Part shown: one piece after another, positions 15,427 through 25,036 of the stretch
How the letters are laid out: each line of letters opens with the position of its first letter
How positions within the stretch are numbered: the first letter of the stretch is position 1
Source of the DNA: an uncultured Eubacteriales bacterium
GTDB taxonomy: Bacteria; Bacillota; Clostridia; Oscillospirales; CAG-272
Assembly: GCA_934526185.1 (NCBI GenBank)
Contig: CAKTAA010000005.1
Span: 1-59,693 of the forward strand
Direction of reading: 5' to 3'
DNA: 59,693 bases
The notes under the pieces: generated by a model
What the model was told of the DNA's origin: nothing
The model's database searches: none
The model's input: the letters and a program-made list of their open reading frames with translations, nothing else
Made by a program: the position numbers and the translations under genes

Positions 15427-18342
15427 TTATACTATCACGCGTACCTCGTGCGTTTTTCCGTCCCTGGGGTTGGGAATCCATCCGTCGCAGCGGCTGCCGT
15501 CAAAGTAATATTCCGACTGTGCCGAGGGACGCTTGAAACCCTTTCCCTTTTCGACTGTGATATGGAAAGCAGTCTGATCGACGCGTACGGTATAGGCCGC
15601 GCTTTCCATCTCCGGCGGCAGAACGGGGGTGAGGCGTATGCCTCTGTCCGGCGCGTGCTGAATGCCCAAAAAGGAGAAGATGGTGAGCGAAAGCCAGCTT
15701 GCCGTGCCGGACAGCATGGGGCCAATATTTTCAAGCGTTTCACTGTTGTTGTACTGTGTACAGAAGCGGGGGTTGCCCTTGGTGATGAACGGTGAATTCA
15801 TCGTCTGATAGGGGAAAACCTTGCTCAGCATCCAGAAGGCGAGCGACGCCAGCTCCTCTGCGAGCGCTTCGTCCTTTACCTCCTTGCAGGCCTTGAACAT
15901 GGCGGCTGTCGACATCATGGCAGCGTGCTTAAAGACCGCACCGTTTTCGCGGTCGCCGGGGAAGTAGTGCTCCGTCGCCGTCGAGGTGGAAATTTTGTCG
16001 AGATCACACGGCGAGCATAGCTTCAGTCCTGCCTCTGTGACAAGATATTTTTTGATGATGCCGAGCATGACGGCAATCTGCTCCTCTGTCGCGACATCGG
16101 AAAGTACCGACCAGCTAAAGCTGTTGAGAAAATAGGAGCCGTCAATTTCGGGATCGGCGCTCAGCCGGTCGCCCTTTGCGCCTACATAGGTATATCCGCC
16201 CTCGCGTTCGCTGTTTATCATGGCTCTGGCAAAGAAATTTTCTTTCCAGCAGTGTGTCTGAATTTTTTCGTGGAGATCGCGGCTCATCTCTTTCAGCTCG
16301 GCGGCAGCTTTTTCTCTTCCGCTTGCTGCTGCAAGCTCACAAACTTCGTCCACCGCAATTTTCAGCAGGAATGCGTTCATTACGCTTTCGCAGAAGTGGC
16401 TTTCAAACGCGGTGCCGTATGGCTTGCCCGTTTTCTCGAGCTGTTCCAGATAGCGTCGCTCCTTCTCCGGGCCGTTGATACTGTCTGCATCCAGCTTCAG
16501 GCAGTCGTTCCAGTCGGCGTTGTCCAGCAGCGGCAGTCCGTGCTTGCCGACGGAAATCTTTCCACTGTACCGGATAGCGGCGAGCAGCGTCTCAAACAGG
16601 GGACGCGTCTCGTCGCAGCCCGCAATGGGCAGCTCTTCGTCGAGAAAGCCGTAATCGTCCGTAAGCGAAATGTAGCGGTAGACCGCCTGCGCAAGCCAGA
16701 GCTGATCATCCGAGCACTGGCCCGGCTCCTTTCCCTCCCAGAAGAAATTATGGTTGGCATATCCCATTTTGTATACATTTTTTGCCCATTGACTGATCAT
16801 ATCGCGGGCAAGTGCGCTGTTTCCCATTGCAGTCATGTAATACATAGAGGCATACATGTCCTGAATCTCACGGAAACCGATCTGACGGTGCGCCTTTTGC
16901 GTCCAGGCAAAGGAGCGCGAGACAAAGGACTGATAGTACACCTGGAACGGCAGATTGTTGTTGACGTATGCATCGAGGGAGAGATCCGAGGTGTGAAGCG
17001 AAATATACGAAGAATAGCGGCTGTAAAAATCTCTGACGGAACGCAAAGCTGCGTCGAGGGCGTCCGGTGCGCGGAAGGTCTCCAGAAGATGAAACAGCCT
17101 GCGGTCAAAGGACTGGGAAACGTCCTCGTTCTCATACACCATGCCCACGAATTCATCGATGTTTTTCGTTTCTCCGGTGGCCAGCATAAACGATTTGCCC
17201 ATGGCAAAGAAGGAAGCGTTCTTTCTCGCCTGTGCGGACGGCAGGCGGAGGACGTGCTCCGGATGCTCAATGGTGCCGGAGCCGACAAATTCAGGATAAT
17301 TTACGCAGAAAGAATCCATCGGATCGCCGTCGCATAGCAGGGCGGCAAAGCGCCTGTGAAAGCGGCGGTATCTCGGATAATCGTGCGGTGCAATGGCACA
17401 TACGCGGCCGTCGCGCCCGACAAGGCCGCTCTCGTGGACGATGTTGACGTATACGATATCATTGGCCAGCGCGTCGGGTGGAAAAATTCCGAAAACGCCA
17501 GTCATAACGATGCGCAGTCTGCGCGGGCGGCCGCTCAGGTTTTCAACTTTTACACGCTGGACCTCCGTAGCCTGCGGCATATCGTCCATCTGCGGCAGAA
17601 TGAAAATCGTTCTGGTGATTCTGAGGCCACACTCTGTTTCATATGTAATCACTGTGTGATTGGGCGCGTGCCGGCAGGCGGCGCTTTTCACATTTTCCTC
17701 AGTATTTGCGGAGTAGAAAATCTGGCGGTTGTCTTCGATAAGATAGAACTGCCGGTTTGCCGGTTCGCCGTTTTCGTCCTGATTGAGTACGCAGCGCGTA
17801 GCCAGCACCTGTTCGGCGGCGCTGGCGCGGAAGGATCCGCGGCCGAAGGCGTCGAGAGCGCTTTTCGGCGTTGTAAGCAGCGGATTTTCACAGCCTGTTC
17901 TGTTCCCGATCAGCAGGTTGATGTTAAAATGCGTGGCAATCTGCGGGCTTTTCAGGTCGATGATGTGTTCACCGTTTTCGTTTAAGGAGCCGGGACTTCT
18001 TTTGAGCCTGTTCCAGACATCGAAAATCACTTTTTTTACCGATTCCGGTATCGCCTGCTCTCCGTCCGCCGTAAAATGCCGGACGGATTTTCCCTCGAAA
18101 CGGAAGAGATGGCTGACCTCTGCAAAGGAATCCAGATATTCCAAAAACGCGGAAGAGCCGGTGAGCGCCAGACAGACGGGCGCCCAAAAGGGCATGCCTG
18201 TGACACCAAAGGCACACTCACCGGTGCAGGACAGAAATTCCGCGTCGGTTTCACCCGAAAAGAGCTCGGGGGCGAAAAATGACTTCAGCTTGTCCGCAGC
18301 AGCAGCCTGCGGATCCCTTGCGTTTGTATACTGAAAGTACAT
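15427..18342 (-). CDS. GH94-like carbohydrate phosphorylase / GH36-type hydrolase domain protein
   Basis: A 971-residue cytoplasmic protein. The N-terminal beta-sandwich (about 1-330) precedes an (alpha/alpha)6 barrel, in which LLDNADWNDCLK (Asp near residue 608) matches the catalytic DWND motif of GH94 cellobiose-type phosphorylases; RFCTQYNNSETLENIGPMLSG and WLSLTIF fit the barrel end. Proteins of this size are annotated as GH36-type, GH94, GH149 or GH161, so the glucan it phosphorolyses is open. It might degrade beta-1,2- or beta-1,3-linked glucans to glucose 1-phosphate. AGGAGGAG lies before ATG 18342. The gene starts 24 bases after the GT4 gene, so the two are probably one transcript. 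Confidence 0.8.
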   Translation of the reverse strand: MYFQYTNARDPQAAAADKLKSFFAPELFSGETDAEFLSCTGECAFGVTGMPFWAPVCLALTGSSAFLEYLDSFAEVSHLFRFEGKSVRHFTADGEQAIPESVKKVIFDVWNRLKRSPGSLNENGEHIIDLKSPQIATHFNINLLIGNRTGCENPLLTTPKSALDAFGRGSFRASAAEQVLATRCVLNQDENGEPANRQFYLIEDNRQIFYSANTEENVKSAACRHAPNHTVITYETECGLRITRTIFILPQMDDMPQATEVQRVKVENLSGRPRRLRIVMTGVFGIFPPDALANDIVYVNIVHESGLVGRDGRVCAIAPHDYPRYRRFHRRFAALLCDGDPMDSFCVNYPEFVGSGTIEHPEHVLRLPSAQARKNASFFAMGKSFMLATGETKNIDEFVGMVYENEDVSQSFDRRLFHLLETFRAPDALDAALRSVRDFYSRYSSYISLHTSDLSLDAYVNNNLPFQVYYQSFVSRSFAWTQKAHRQIGFREIQDMYASMYYMTAMGNSALARDMISQWAKNVYKMGYANHNFFWEGKEPGQCSDDQLWLAQAVYRYISLTDDYGFLDEELPIAGCDETRPLFETLLAAIRYSGKISVGKHGLPLLDNADWNDCLKLDADSINGPEKERRYLEQLEKTGKPYGTAFESHFCESVMNAFLLKIAVDEVCELAAASGREKAAAELKEMSRDLHEKIQTHCWKENFFARAMINSEREGGYTYVGAKGDRLSADPEIDGSYFLNSFSWSVLSDVATEEQIAVMLGIIKKYLVTEAGLKLCSPCDLDKISTSTATEHYFPGDRENGAVFKHAAMMSTAAMFKACKEVKDEALAEELASLAFWMLSKVFPYQTMNSPFITKGNPRFCTQYNNSETLENIGPMLSGTASWLSLTIFSFLGIQHAPDRGIRLTPVLPPEMESAAYTVRVDQTAFHITVEKGKGFKRPSAQSEYYFDGSRCDGWIPNPRDGKTHEVRVIV

Positions 18343-18366
18343 GTTAGATAACTCCTCCTGGTTCTT

Positions 18367-19572
18367 TCACTTTTGAACGGCATCGGTCATCGACGGATGC
18401 CGTGTTTTGTAATTTTCTGCGGCACGCTCATAGAGCGACAGAATAAATGATACATTTTCATCAGAGCCGGCATGCAGCATAGAGGTGCGGACACCTTCAT
18501 GGAGCGTGTGGATTTCATCTCTGGACAGGCCTCCAAGCCTGCGTATTGTCTGCGCCATCTCCTCCCCGTCGTGGAACAAGTGGCCGTTGATACCCTCGCG
18601 GATCTGCTGATCATTTTGCGGATCAAAGCGCAGAATCGCCGGCAGGCCCATGGACTGCGCTTCCAACATGGAGATGGACATCATTTCCGTTAAGGATGCG
18701 CTGATAAAGTAATCGCAACTTGCGAAATAGAGCGGAACCTCGGCATGCTCGATTTTTCCGGAGAACAGAATGCGGGATGCAAGACCGTAGGACTCTGCGA
18801 GCTTTTCCAAGGGCTTGCGTTCGGGACCTTCTCCCACGATCAGCAGCTTGTAGCGCGGATCCTTCTGAAAAAACAGGTTCCACTGCTCGATGAGGTAATC
18901 GACGGATTTTTCCTGCCCGAGCCTGCCCACGAAAACGCCGAGCAGATCAGTCGGCGCGACATTCCATTCCGCACGCTTGGCCGTGGTTTCCTCACTGCTG
19001 AAACGCTGCGGGTTGAAAGTATTGATGTCAATTGTATTGGGAATGATTTCCACTGTCTTATTCACCCGGCATTCCTCGAAAAATTTTACGGCCTTTTTCG
19101 AGGGACTTATGATAACGTCGGCGCGGTTTGCCAGAAAACGGATATACTTGTAGAAAGTCTGCTTTGCGACAGGCGTCATTTTTCCCTTGACCATATAATG
19201 AAAGTATTCGTCGTACATGGTGTGCAGTGTATAAACCAACGGCAGGCGGAGCTTGTGCGCGGCGTAAACGCCGAACAGAGAGACGCCGAATTCGTTGTGA
19301 ATATGGATGATGTCGGGCTGAAAGGCGCGGAGCAGCTTCATGCGGTGACTGCTGAGCGGCGCGGCCAGTCCGTAGCCATATATTTTTTTCAGGGAAACTG
19401 CGGGGCACCACAGTATGCCGTCTCGGATACGGTGATGCTTCAAATCGGGATCCGCTGTGACGATGAGAACTTTATGTCCCTGGCGTATCAGGCTGTCACG
19501 CAGCATCGAAACGTGTGTGACAACGCCGTTGATAAACGGATGGTATACCTCGATAAACATGGCGATATTCAT
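18367..19572 (-). CDS. GT4-family glycosyltransferase
   Basis: A 401-residue retaining glycosyltransferase of GT-B fold. The N-terminal domain has MFIEVYHPFINGVVTHV, DIIHIHNEFGVSL and VYTLHTMYDEYFHY; the C-terminal domain has GVFVGRLGQEKSVDYLIEQW and the nucleotide-sugar motif SLTEMMSISMLEAQSMGLP. This resembles diacylglycerol alpha-glucosyltransferases of Gram-positive bacteria, which make the glycolipid that anchors lipoteichoic acid. Other GT4 roles cannot be excluded. ATG 19572 follows AGAAAGGA; the longer frame to 19626 is not conserved in type. It is the first gene of an operon with the GH94-like protein, which suggests linked synthesis and breakdown of a glucoside. Confidence 0.88.
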   Translation of the reverse strand: MNIAMFIEVYHPFINGVVTHVSMLRDSLIRQGHKVLIVTADPDLKHHRIRDGILWCPAVSLKKIYGYGLAAPLSSHRMKLLRAFQPDIIHIHNEFGVSLFGVYAAHKLRLPLVYTLHTMYDEYFHYMVKGKMTPVAKQTFYKYIRFLANRADVIISPSKKAVKFFEECRVNKTVEIIPNTIDINTFNPQRFSSEETTAKRAEWNVAPTDLLGVFVGRLGQEKSVDYLIEQWNLFFQKDPRYKLLIVGEGPERKPLEKLAESYGLASRILFSGKIEHAEVPLYFASCDYFISASLTEMMSISMLEAQSMGLPAILRFDPQNDQQIREGINGHLFHDGEEMAQTIRRLGGLSRDEIHTLHEGVRTSMLHAGSDENVSFILSLYERAAENYKTRHPSMTDAVQK

Positions 19573-19723
19573 GACGGTATCCTTTCTTCCCAAATTGTTT
19601 AAAGGAACGCGAGTTCTGTATTTCACGAAATAACCTGCACATTCCTCAGAGCCTTAGGAATGGCTGCTGCTTTTGAACTTTCTTAGCTCCCGTGCATAAG
19701 AAACACGGCGGAAAGAAAGAGAC

Positions 19724-20065
19724 TTAATCCAGACGCTCGGAGAGCTGTCTGCCGCCCAGAATGTGAAAATGCAGATGCTTTACTGTCTGACACGCGTCTT
19801 CCCCGCAGTTGGATATTACGCGGTAGCCGCCTGTCAAGCCGGCGGTCTTGGCTATTTCCGGCACTTTTTCAAAAATATGTGCGACACAGGCGCTGTTTGA
19901 CGCATCGATTCTGTCCATGCTATCGATGTGGCTTTTCGGAATCACAACAATGTGAACGGGAGCCTGCGGGTTGATGTCGCGGAACGCGCAGATTTTATCA
20001 TCCTCAAACACCTTTTGCGAGGGGATTTCTCCCTCGATGATTTTACAGAAAATACAGTCTTTCAT
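19724..20065 (-). CDS. HIT-family (histidine triad) nucleotide-binding protein
   Basis: A 113-residue HinT-like protein with CIFCKIIEGEIPS at the start, FRDINPQAPVHIVVIPK in the middle and the triad HLHFHILGG near the C-terminus. HinT proteins hydrolyse phosphoramidates of adenosine such as AMP-lysine. The leading CxxC pair may hold zinc as in other family members. GAGAAAGGAA lies upstream of ATG 20065. It is in the same direction as trmL and secA, but the spacing (122 bases to trmL) leaves operon membership open. The family call is secure, the physiological substrate is not. Confidence 0.93.
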   Translation of the reverse strand: MKDCIFCKIIEGEIPSQKVFEDDKICAFRDINPQAPVHIVVIPKSHIDSMDRIDASNSACVAHIFEKVPEIAKTAGLTGGYRVISNCGEDACQTVKHLHFHILGGRQLSERLD

Positions 20066-20187
20066 TTGAAAATCGTTCCTTTCTCAAAGTTGAAAACGGC
20101 CGGCGGCCGATTGCTTGCACAAATGCCAGGGAAAGCAGACGCAAAAAGCCGGTACACAGCTTTTGAAACGGCTCCGGCGAAGAGGAG

Positions 20188-20688
20188 CTATGTCTCCCAC
20201 TGACACTGCGTCAGCTCGCCGGCTTCACATAATCCGGCGAAATTTCTTTGCCGGAGCACCTCAAACACGCCGACAGCGACTGCGTTTGACAGGTTGAGAC
20301 TTCTGAGATTCTGCCGCATGGGAATCCGCACACACGTTTCTGGATTGACAGCCAAAAGCTTCTCCGGCAGTCCCTTTGTCTCCTTTCCGAACACCAGAAA
20401 GACACGCTGCGGATAGGACACCGCCGTAAAACTGTGCTTTGCCTTTGTTGTGTAAAAAAACAGAGCCTCGTCCTTGTTTGCAGAAAGAAATTCCTCCAGA
20501 TTTTCATAATACGTAATATCCAGCGCGTGCCAGTAATCCAGTCCGGCACGCTTGAGCTTCCGGTCGTCGATTTCAAAGCCCAGAGGCTTGACCAGGTGCA
20601 GGGAAGCGCCGACAGCGGCGCAGGTACGTGCGATGTTGCCTGTATTCTGCGGAATTTCCGGTTCGATAAGTGCAATATTGATATCCAT
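20188..20688 (-). CDS. trmL: tRNA (cytidine(34)-2'-O)-methyltransferase
   Basis: A 166-residue SPOUT methyltransferase. Motifs are IALIEPEIPQNTGNIART, HLVKPLGFEIDDRKLKRAGLDYW, VFLVFGKETKGLPE and the knot region IPMRQNLRSLNLSNAVAV. TrmL methylates the ribose of the wobble base in tRNA-Leu isoacceptors using S-adenosylmethionine. Length and motif order are normal. ATG 20688 follows AGAGGA; a longer frame to 20751 has no ribosome site. It lies between secA and the HIT gene on the minus strand. Confidence 0.93.
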   Translation of the reverse strand: MDINIALIEPEIPQNTGNIARTCAAVGASLHLVKPLGFEIDDRKLKRAGLDYWHALDITYYENLEEFLSANKDEALFFYTTKAKHSFTAVSYPQRVFLVFGKETKGLPEKLLAVNPETCVRIPMRQNLRSLNLSNAVAVGVFEVLRQRNFAGLCEAGELTQCQWET

Positions 20689-21089
20689 GACGTCCTCTTT
20701 ACTGTTTCCGTATTGCCGGAGCTTTATTCCCGAACGGCGAGCGGGAAACACGCGGCCTGTCCGTCAAAAAATGGCAGGCCGCGCTTCTGTTAAAATTCGG
20801 CATGCTCTGCCCGCTCTTATAGCGGAGGGCAGTACCAAAGCAAACCATACCGAAACCGGGCAAAGTACCTTACTTGAATATCGTGCGGCCGTCATGCCGC
20901 GGACGAAAATGTACCGCTGGCAGGAGCGTGTTCCGCCGGCATGGTTCTGCGAAACGGCGCAATCAGCCGCCGGGAGATGATTTTGTAAAACAGGGTGTAT
21001 TTCCCGCGTGAAAGAAAGGGAATCCCGGCATCATGCGTGAAATGAGCTCTGACCTTTTGCTGTGCGGCTGAGCTGCCGCCGGAAAAGAC
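20689..21089. other. Gap between trmL and secA
   Basis: No gene recognised. It contains a 9-bp perfect inverted repeat CGCGGCCTG / CAGGCCGCG (20751-20759 and 20775-20783) without a T-run on either strand. The rest, GC-rich and with short frames only, shows nothing I can name. Confidence 0.5.
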
Positions 21090-23843
21090 TCAGTCCTCGT
21101 TTTCGTTTTCCTGGAAGCCGCAGCATTTTTTGTATTTCTTTCCGCTGCCGCAGGGACAGGGATCGTTGCGTCCGACCTTCTCAGCCGGCTTTTTTCGAAC
21201 CGGCGTTTTTGCGACCGCCGGTCCTCCCGCGAATCCCTCGGTTGTAGGCTTCGCGACCTCCACGCGCTTGACCTCTTCCTCACGCGGCGCGGCGGACAGC
21301 AGCATACGAATGGTATCCTCGCGGATGGCTGCGGACATTTCGTCAAACATATCCGCGCTCTGCAGGCGGTACTCGGTAATCGGATTCCGCTGTGCGTAAG
21401 CCTGAAGTCCGATGCTGCCCTTCAGATCGTCCATGGCGTCCAGATGATCCATCCATTTCATGTCGACGTTTTTAAGTAGAACGACGCGTTCTACCTCGCG
21501 CATCTGCTCCGCGCCGAACAGCGCTTCTTTTTCCGCGTACAGCGACTCGGCGCGCTGCAGCAAATCGCGCTTCAGCTCCTCCCGCGTAAGTGCCGCAAGC
21601 GCTTCTCCGCTGAGCTTGAAATCGCTGTCATGGCACAGTGTTCCGTAAAAATAGGTGCGCAGGCCGTCCAGATTCCATTCCGCAGGGGTTTCTCCGACAG
21701 TGTAGCTGTCCACAGCCTGCTCCACGGTTTCCACAAGCATCGCATGGATTTTATCTTTGAGATCTGCGCCGTTGAGCACGTCTCTGCGCTGCTGATAGAT
21801 GACCTGCCGCTGCTGGTTCATGACGTCGTCGTAGGTCAGCACGTTCTTTCTGCGGTTGAAGTTCTGGCTCTCCAGACGCTTCTGCGCGCCCTCGATAGAG
21901 TTGGACAGCGTTTTGGAATCGATTGGCTGATCCTCCTCCAAACCGAGCCGCTCCATCATGCCGAGCACGTTTTCCGGCAGGAACAGACGCATCAGATCGT
22001 CCTCAAGCGAGAGATAAAAGCGTGACTCTCCGGGGTCGCCCTGACGGCCGGAACGGCCGCGGAGCTGGTTGTCAATACGGCGGCTTTCGTGGCGCTCCGT
22101 TCCGATAATGAACAACCCGCCGAGCGCACAGATCTTCTCGGCCGACGGCCGGATTTCCTCTTTGTATTTTTTATACAGCTCGCGGAATACCTCCCGCGCC
22201 GCAAGCGCTTCTTCGCTGACGGAAACCGAGGAACCCGTCGCATCGGCGATGATTTCATCTTCGTAACCGAGCCGGCGCATTTCCGCCTTGGCCAGAAACT
22301 CAGGGTTGCCGCCCAGCATAATATCCGTACCGCGTCCGGCCATATTGGTGGAAATGGTCACGGCACCGAGCTTGCCCGCCTGCGCAACAATTTCCGCTTC
22401 TTTCTCATGATGCTTGGCGTTGAGCACAGTGTGCGGCACGCCCTCGCGCTTGAGCAGAGTAGAAAGAAGCTCTGACTTGTCGATGGAGACCGTGCCGACC
22501 AGCACAGGCTGTCCCTTGTCGTGGCAGGCCTTTATTTGGCTGATGATGGCGCGGTATTTGCCCTTGACGTTTTTGTAGACAACGTCGGAGTGATCCCGAC
22601 GGATCATCGGCATGTTGGTGGGAATGACTACGACGTCCAGATTGTAGATTTCGCGGAACTCTGCCTCCTCCGTCAGCGCTGTTCCGGTCATGCCGGACAG
22701 CTTGGTATACAGACGGAAATAGTTCTGGAAGGTGATGGTGGCGAGCGTTTTGGTCTCTCTCTCAATTTTCACCTTTTCCTTCGCCTCAATCGCCTGATGC
22801 AGACCGTCGGAATAGCGTCTGCCGTACATGAGGCGTCCCGTGAAGGAGTCCACGATGATGACCTCACCGTCTTTTACGACATAGTCGTCGTCAAGGTGCA
22901 TGACGCCATGCGCCCGCACCGCCTGATTGATATGGTGCGCGAGCGTCGCGTTTTCCGGATCGGAGAGATTGTCCACGTGGAAATATTCCTCCGCCTTTTT
23001 GATGCCGTGGGAGGTGAGGACCGTGGTGCGCGCCTTTTCGTCGATGATGTAATCCTCTTCCACTTCCTCCATGTTGGATTTGTCGTCCATTTCCTTGATT
23101 TTGAAAGCGGTCAGCGTCCGCACGAAGCGGTCTGCGAGGTCATAGAGCTGCGTGGATTTTTCGCCCGCGCCGGAAATGATGAGCGGCGTACGCGCCTCGT
23201 CGATCAGAATGGAGTCCACCTCGTCCACGATGGCGAAATGATGCCCTCTCTGAACCATCTGCTCCTTGTAAATAACCATGTTGTCGCGCAGGTAGTCGAA
23301 GCCGAATTCGTTGTTCGTTCCGTAGGTGATATCGCTCTTGTAGGCCTTAATCTTTTCCGCGCGCGTCATGCCGTGAACGACCAAACCTGTGGTAAGGCCC
23401 AAAAACGCGTAGACGCGTCCCATCTCCTCGCTGCCTATCTTCGCCAGATAGTCGTTGACCGTCACGATATGCACGCCTTCCCCGCTCAGAGCGTTCAGGT
23501 ATGCGGGGAGCGTTGCTACAAGTGTTTTTCCTTCTCCGGTTTTCATTTCGGCTATACGGCCCTGATGGATGACGATGCCGCCCAGAAGCTGCACGTTGAA
23601 GGGGCGCTTGCCGAGTACGCGGTCGGCCGCCTCACGTACCGTCGCGAAGGCGTCCGGCAGTATGTCGTCCAGACTTTCGCCGTCCGCCAGCCTTCCCTTC
23701 AGCTTCGGCGTCATGGCGCGAAGCTCTTCGTCCGACATGGCTTTGTATGTTTCGGACATCGCGTCTATTGCGCGCACGGTATGCATCAGCTTTTTGACCT
23801 GACGCTCGCTGTATGTCCCTATGATTTTATCTAAGATTCCCAT
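21090..23843 (-). CDS. secA: Preprotein translocase ATPase SecA
   Basis: A 917-residue motor that drives secreted proteins through SecYEG. Motifs are MKTGEGKTLVATLPAYL (Walker A), AIVDEVDSILIDEARTP (Walker B), TISTNMAGRGTDIMLGG and IDNQLRGRSGRQGDPGESRF, and the C-terminal zinc motif CPCGSGKKYKKCCG that contacts SecB or ribosomes. Length is normal for housekeeping SecA. ATG 23843 follows AGAAAGGAT. A likely -10 TATAAT lies on the minus strand at 23901-23906, within an AT-rich divergent region shared with the membrane-protein operon. A long antisense frame is a shadow of codon bias. Confidence 0.98.
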   Translation of the reverse strand: MGILDKIIGTYSERQVKKLMHTVRAIDAMSETYKAMSDEELRAMTPKLKGRLADGESLDDILPDAFATVREAADRVLGKRPFNVQLLGGIVIHQGRIAEMKTGEGKTLVATLPAYLNALSGEGVHIVTVNDYLAKIGSEEMGRVYAFLGLTTGLVVHGMTRAEKIKAYKSDITYGTNNEFGFDYLRDNMVIYKEQMVQRGHHFAIVDEVDSILIDEARTPLIISGAGEKSTQLYDLADRFVRTLTAFKIKEMDDKSNMEEVEEDYIIDEKARTTVLTSHGIKKAEEYFHVDNLSDPENATLAHHINQAVRAHGVMHLDDDYVVKDGEVIIVDSFTGRLMYGRRYSDGLHQAIEAKEKVKIERETKTLATITFQNYFRLYTKLSGMTGTALTEEAEFREIYNLDVVVIPTNMPMIRRDHSDVVYKNVKGKYRAIISQIKACHDKGQPVLVGTVSIDKSELLSTLLKREGVPHTVLNAKHHEKEAEIVAQAGKLGAVTISTNMAGRGTDIMLGGNPEFLAKAEMRRLGYEDEIIADATGSSVSVSEEALAAREVFRELYKKYKEEIRPSAEKICALGGLFIIGTERHESRRIDNQLRGRSGRQGDPGESRFYLSLEDDLMRLFLPENVLGMMERLGLEEDQPIDSKTLSNSIEGAQKRLESQNFNRRKNVLTYDDVMNQQRQVIYQQRRDVLNGADLKDKIHAMLVETVEQAVDSYTVGETPAEWNLDGLRTYFYGTLCHDSDFKLSGEALAALTREELKRDLLQRAESLYAEKEALFGAEQMREVERVVLLKNVDMKWMDHLDAMDDLKGSIGLQAYAQRNPITEYRLQSADMFDEMSAAIREDTIRMLLSAAPREEEVKRVEVAKPTTEGFAGGPAVAKTPVRKKPAEKVGRNDPCPCGSGKKYKKCCGFQENENED

Positions 23844-23977
23844 AATTTCGGTATCCTTTCTGAGCCCGGCTCTGCCGGGATTCCGCATTGCAATGATATT
23901 ATTATATGATACTCTTTATGAAAATGAAATAAAATTTTGTAAATTTTATACACGTTATTAATTTTTTTCCTCGTCTA

Positions 23978-24006
23978 TAGACTTTTTCTATAAATTATAC
24001 TATAAT
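23978..24006 (+). promoter_or_regulatory. Probable promoter of the tandem membrane-protein genes
   Basis: TAGACT (23978-23983), 17-bp spacer, TATAAT (24001-24006). The -35 is weak. It leaves a leader of about 160 bases with several short inverted repeats (for example CCGG at 24115 and 24137, and TCCATCC near 24030 with GGTGGGA near 24066) that I cannot assign to a known RNA class. Confidence 0.5.
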
Positions 24007-24173
24007 AAATACAATTGAAATCGGTATGTTCCATCCGCATAAAACGGGTACCTTTTGAGCTCCGAGGTGGGACGGACATCTTTCATCGGATATCCGGCGT
24101 GCCTATGTAAGGCCGGAAAGCCTGTTTTGTTTCCGGAAAAATGCGTTTGCTTGGCAGAAAGGAAGCTTTCCTA

Positions 24174-24962
24174 TTGAAAGCTAAGGTCAGAAAAATGGGT
24201 TTCGGTTTGCTTGTCATCGGTTATATTATGCTGTTCAGCTTCCCCATCTGCGGAATTGATGTTTTTCCGGATCTTCTGGGATATATTCTGATGTGGGCGG
24301 GCCTTCGGAAGCTTTCTCCGTATCATAAGAGTCTTTGCGCGGCAAAATATATAGCAGCGGCGCTGATACCCTTCGGGGCGGTTACGCTGGCCGTGCAGGT
24401 CGTATCCTGCCTGCATACGCTTGGATATGCCGGCGGAGCGGCGGTTGAATGGATTCTCGGCGTACTGCTGCCTGCGCTGGAGCTTCTGTTGGCTTTTCTT
24501 ATATTTGTTTATCATTACTATCTGCTCTTTGGTATCCGGGCGCTGGCGCAGGAGGTGGAACTGCCGAAAATTGCCCGCAAGGTTCTGCGGAACTGGATTT
24601 TGACCATCCTGTACTACACGCTTACCTTTGCCGCTATTCTGACCGGATATACTTCGCTTTCCGAAACATTTCCCTATCTGGTGTATCTGAATCCCATTGT
24701 CGCACTGTTCGGCATTTTATGGATTGTGCTGAACACCGTGCAGCTTTACTCCTGCTATATGTGGATCTGTCTGCCGGGGCAGGAGGATATAACGGAAAGT
24801 CTGCCCTGGTACCGCCGGAAAAATGAGGAGCCGACGCCGGAGGAGCTTAAGGAAAGGGAGGAAAAGCAGCGCCGGGAGTATGATGCGGAAATGAAACGGC
24901 GTCAGGAGGAGCGCACAAAGAAAAACAAGCGTGGGAAATCAAAGGGAAAAGGAAAAAAATAG
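24174..24962 (+). CDS. Polytopic membrane protein of unknown function, paralogue 1
   Basis: A 262-residue protein with five or six membrane segments over the first 210 residues and a very basic, charged tail (EEKQRREYDAEMKRRQEE then KKNKRGKSKGKGKK) that probably lies in the cytoplasm, perhaps binding RNA or acidic lipid. The first hairpin has the motif DVFPDLLGYIL..AGLRKLS, which recurs in the next gene. TTG 24174 is preferred because AAGGAAG lies seven bases before it; ATG 24141 is the in-frame alternative. No family is recognised. The paralogue 27 bases downstream implies an operon and perhaps a hetero-oligomer. Confidence 0.7.
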   Translation: MKAKVRKMGFGLLVIGYIMLFSFPICGIDVFPDLLGYILMWAGLRKLSPYHKSLCAAKYIAAALIPFGAVTLAVQVVSCLHTLGYAGGAAVEWILGVLLPALELLLAFLIFVYHYYLLFGIRALAQEVELPKIARKVLRNWILTILYYTLTFAAILTGYTSLSETFPYLVYLNPIVALFGILWIVLNTVQLYSCYMWICLPGQEDITESLPWYRRKNEEPTPEELKEREEKQRREYDAEMKRRQEERTKKNKRGKSKGKGKK

Positions 24963-25036
24963 TCCGGATCCTGCGGCATGACGCGGGAGTGCGCATCTTA
25001 AAACATAAGAATCGATTGAAACGGAAGAAAGGACAG

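Noticed and set aside
20751..20783. Hairpin in the trmL-secA gap as a terminator of secA
   Set aside because: The stem is perfect but no T-run follows on either strand, and it is 300 bases from the secA stop.
22521..23834. A 437-codon antisense frame over secA, and similar long antisense frames over the GH94-like (16252-17337), CotH (4764-5975) and GT4 (18745-19602) genes
   Set aside because: They lie exactly opposite well-identified genes and have no domain of their own; they are codon-bias shadows.
24012..24173. Glutamine (glnA) or other known riboswitch in the membrane-protein leader
   Set aside because: Fragments such as GGGACGGAC look suggestive, but the conserved core of glnA, GEMM or TPP RNAs is not there.
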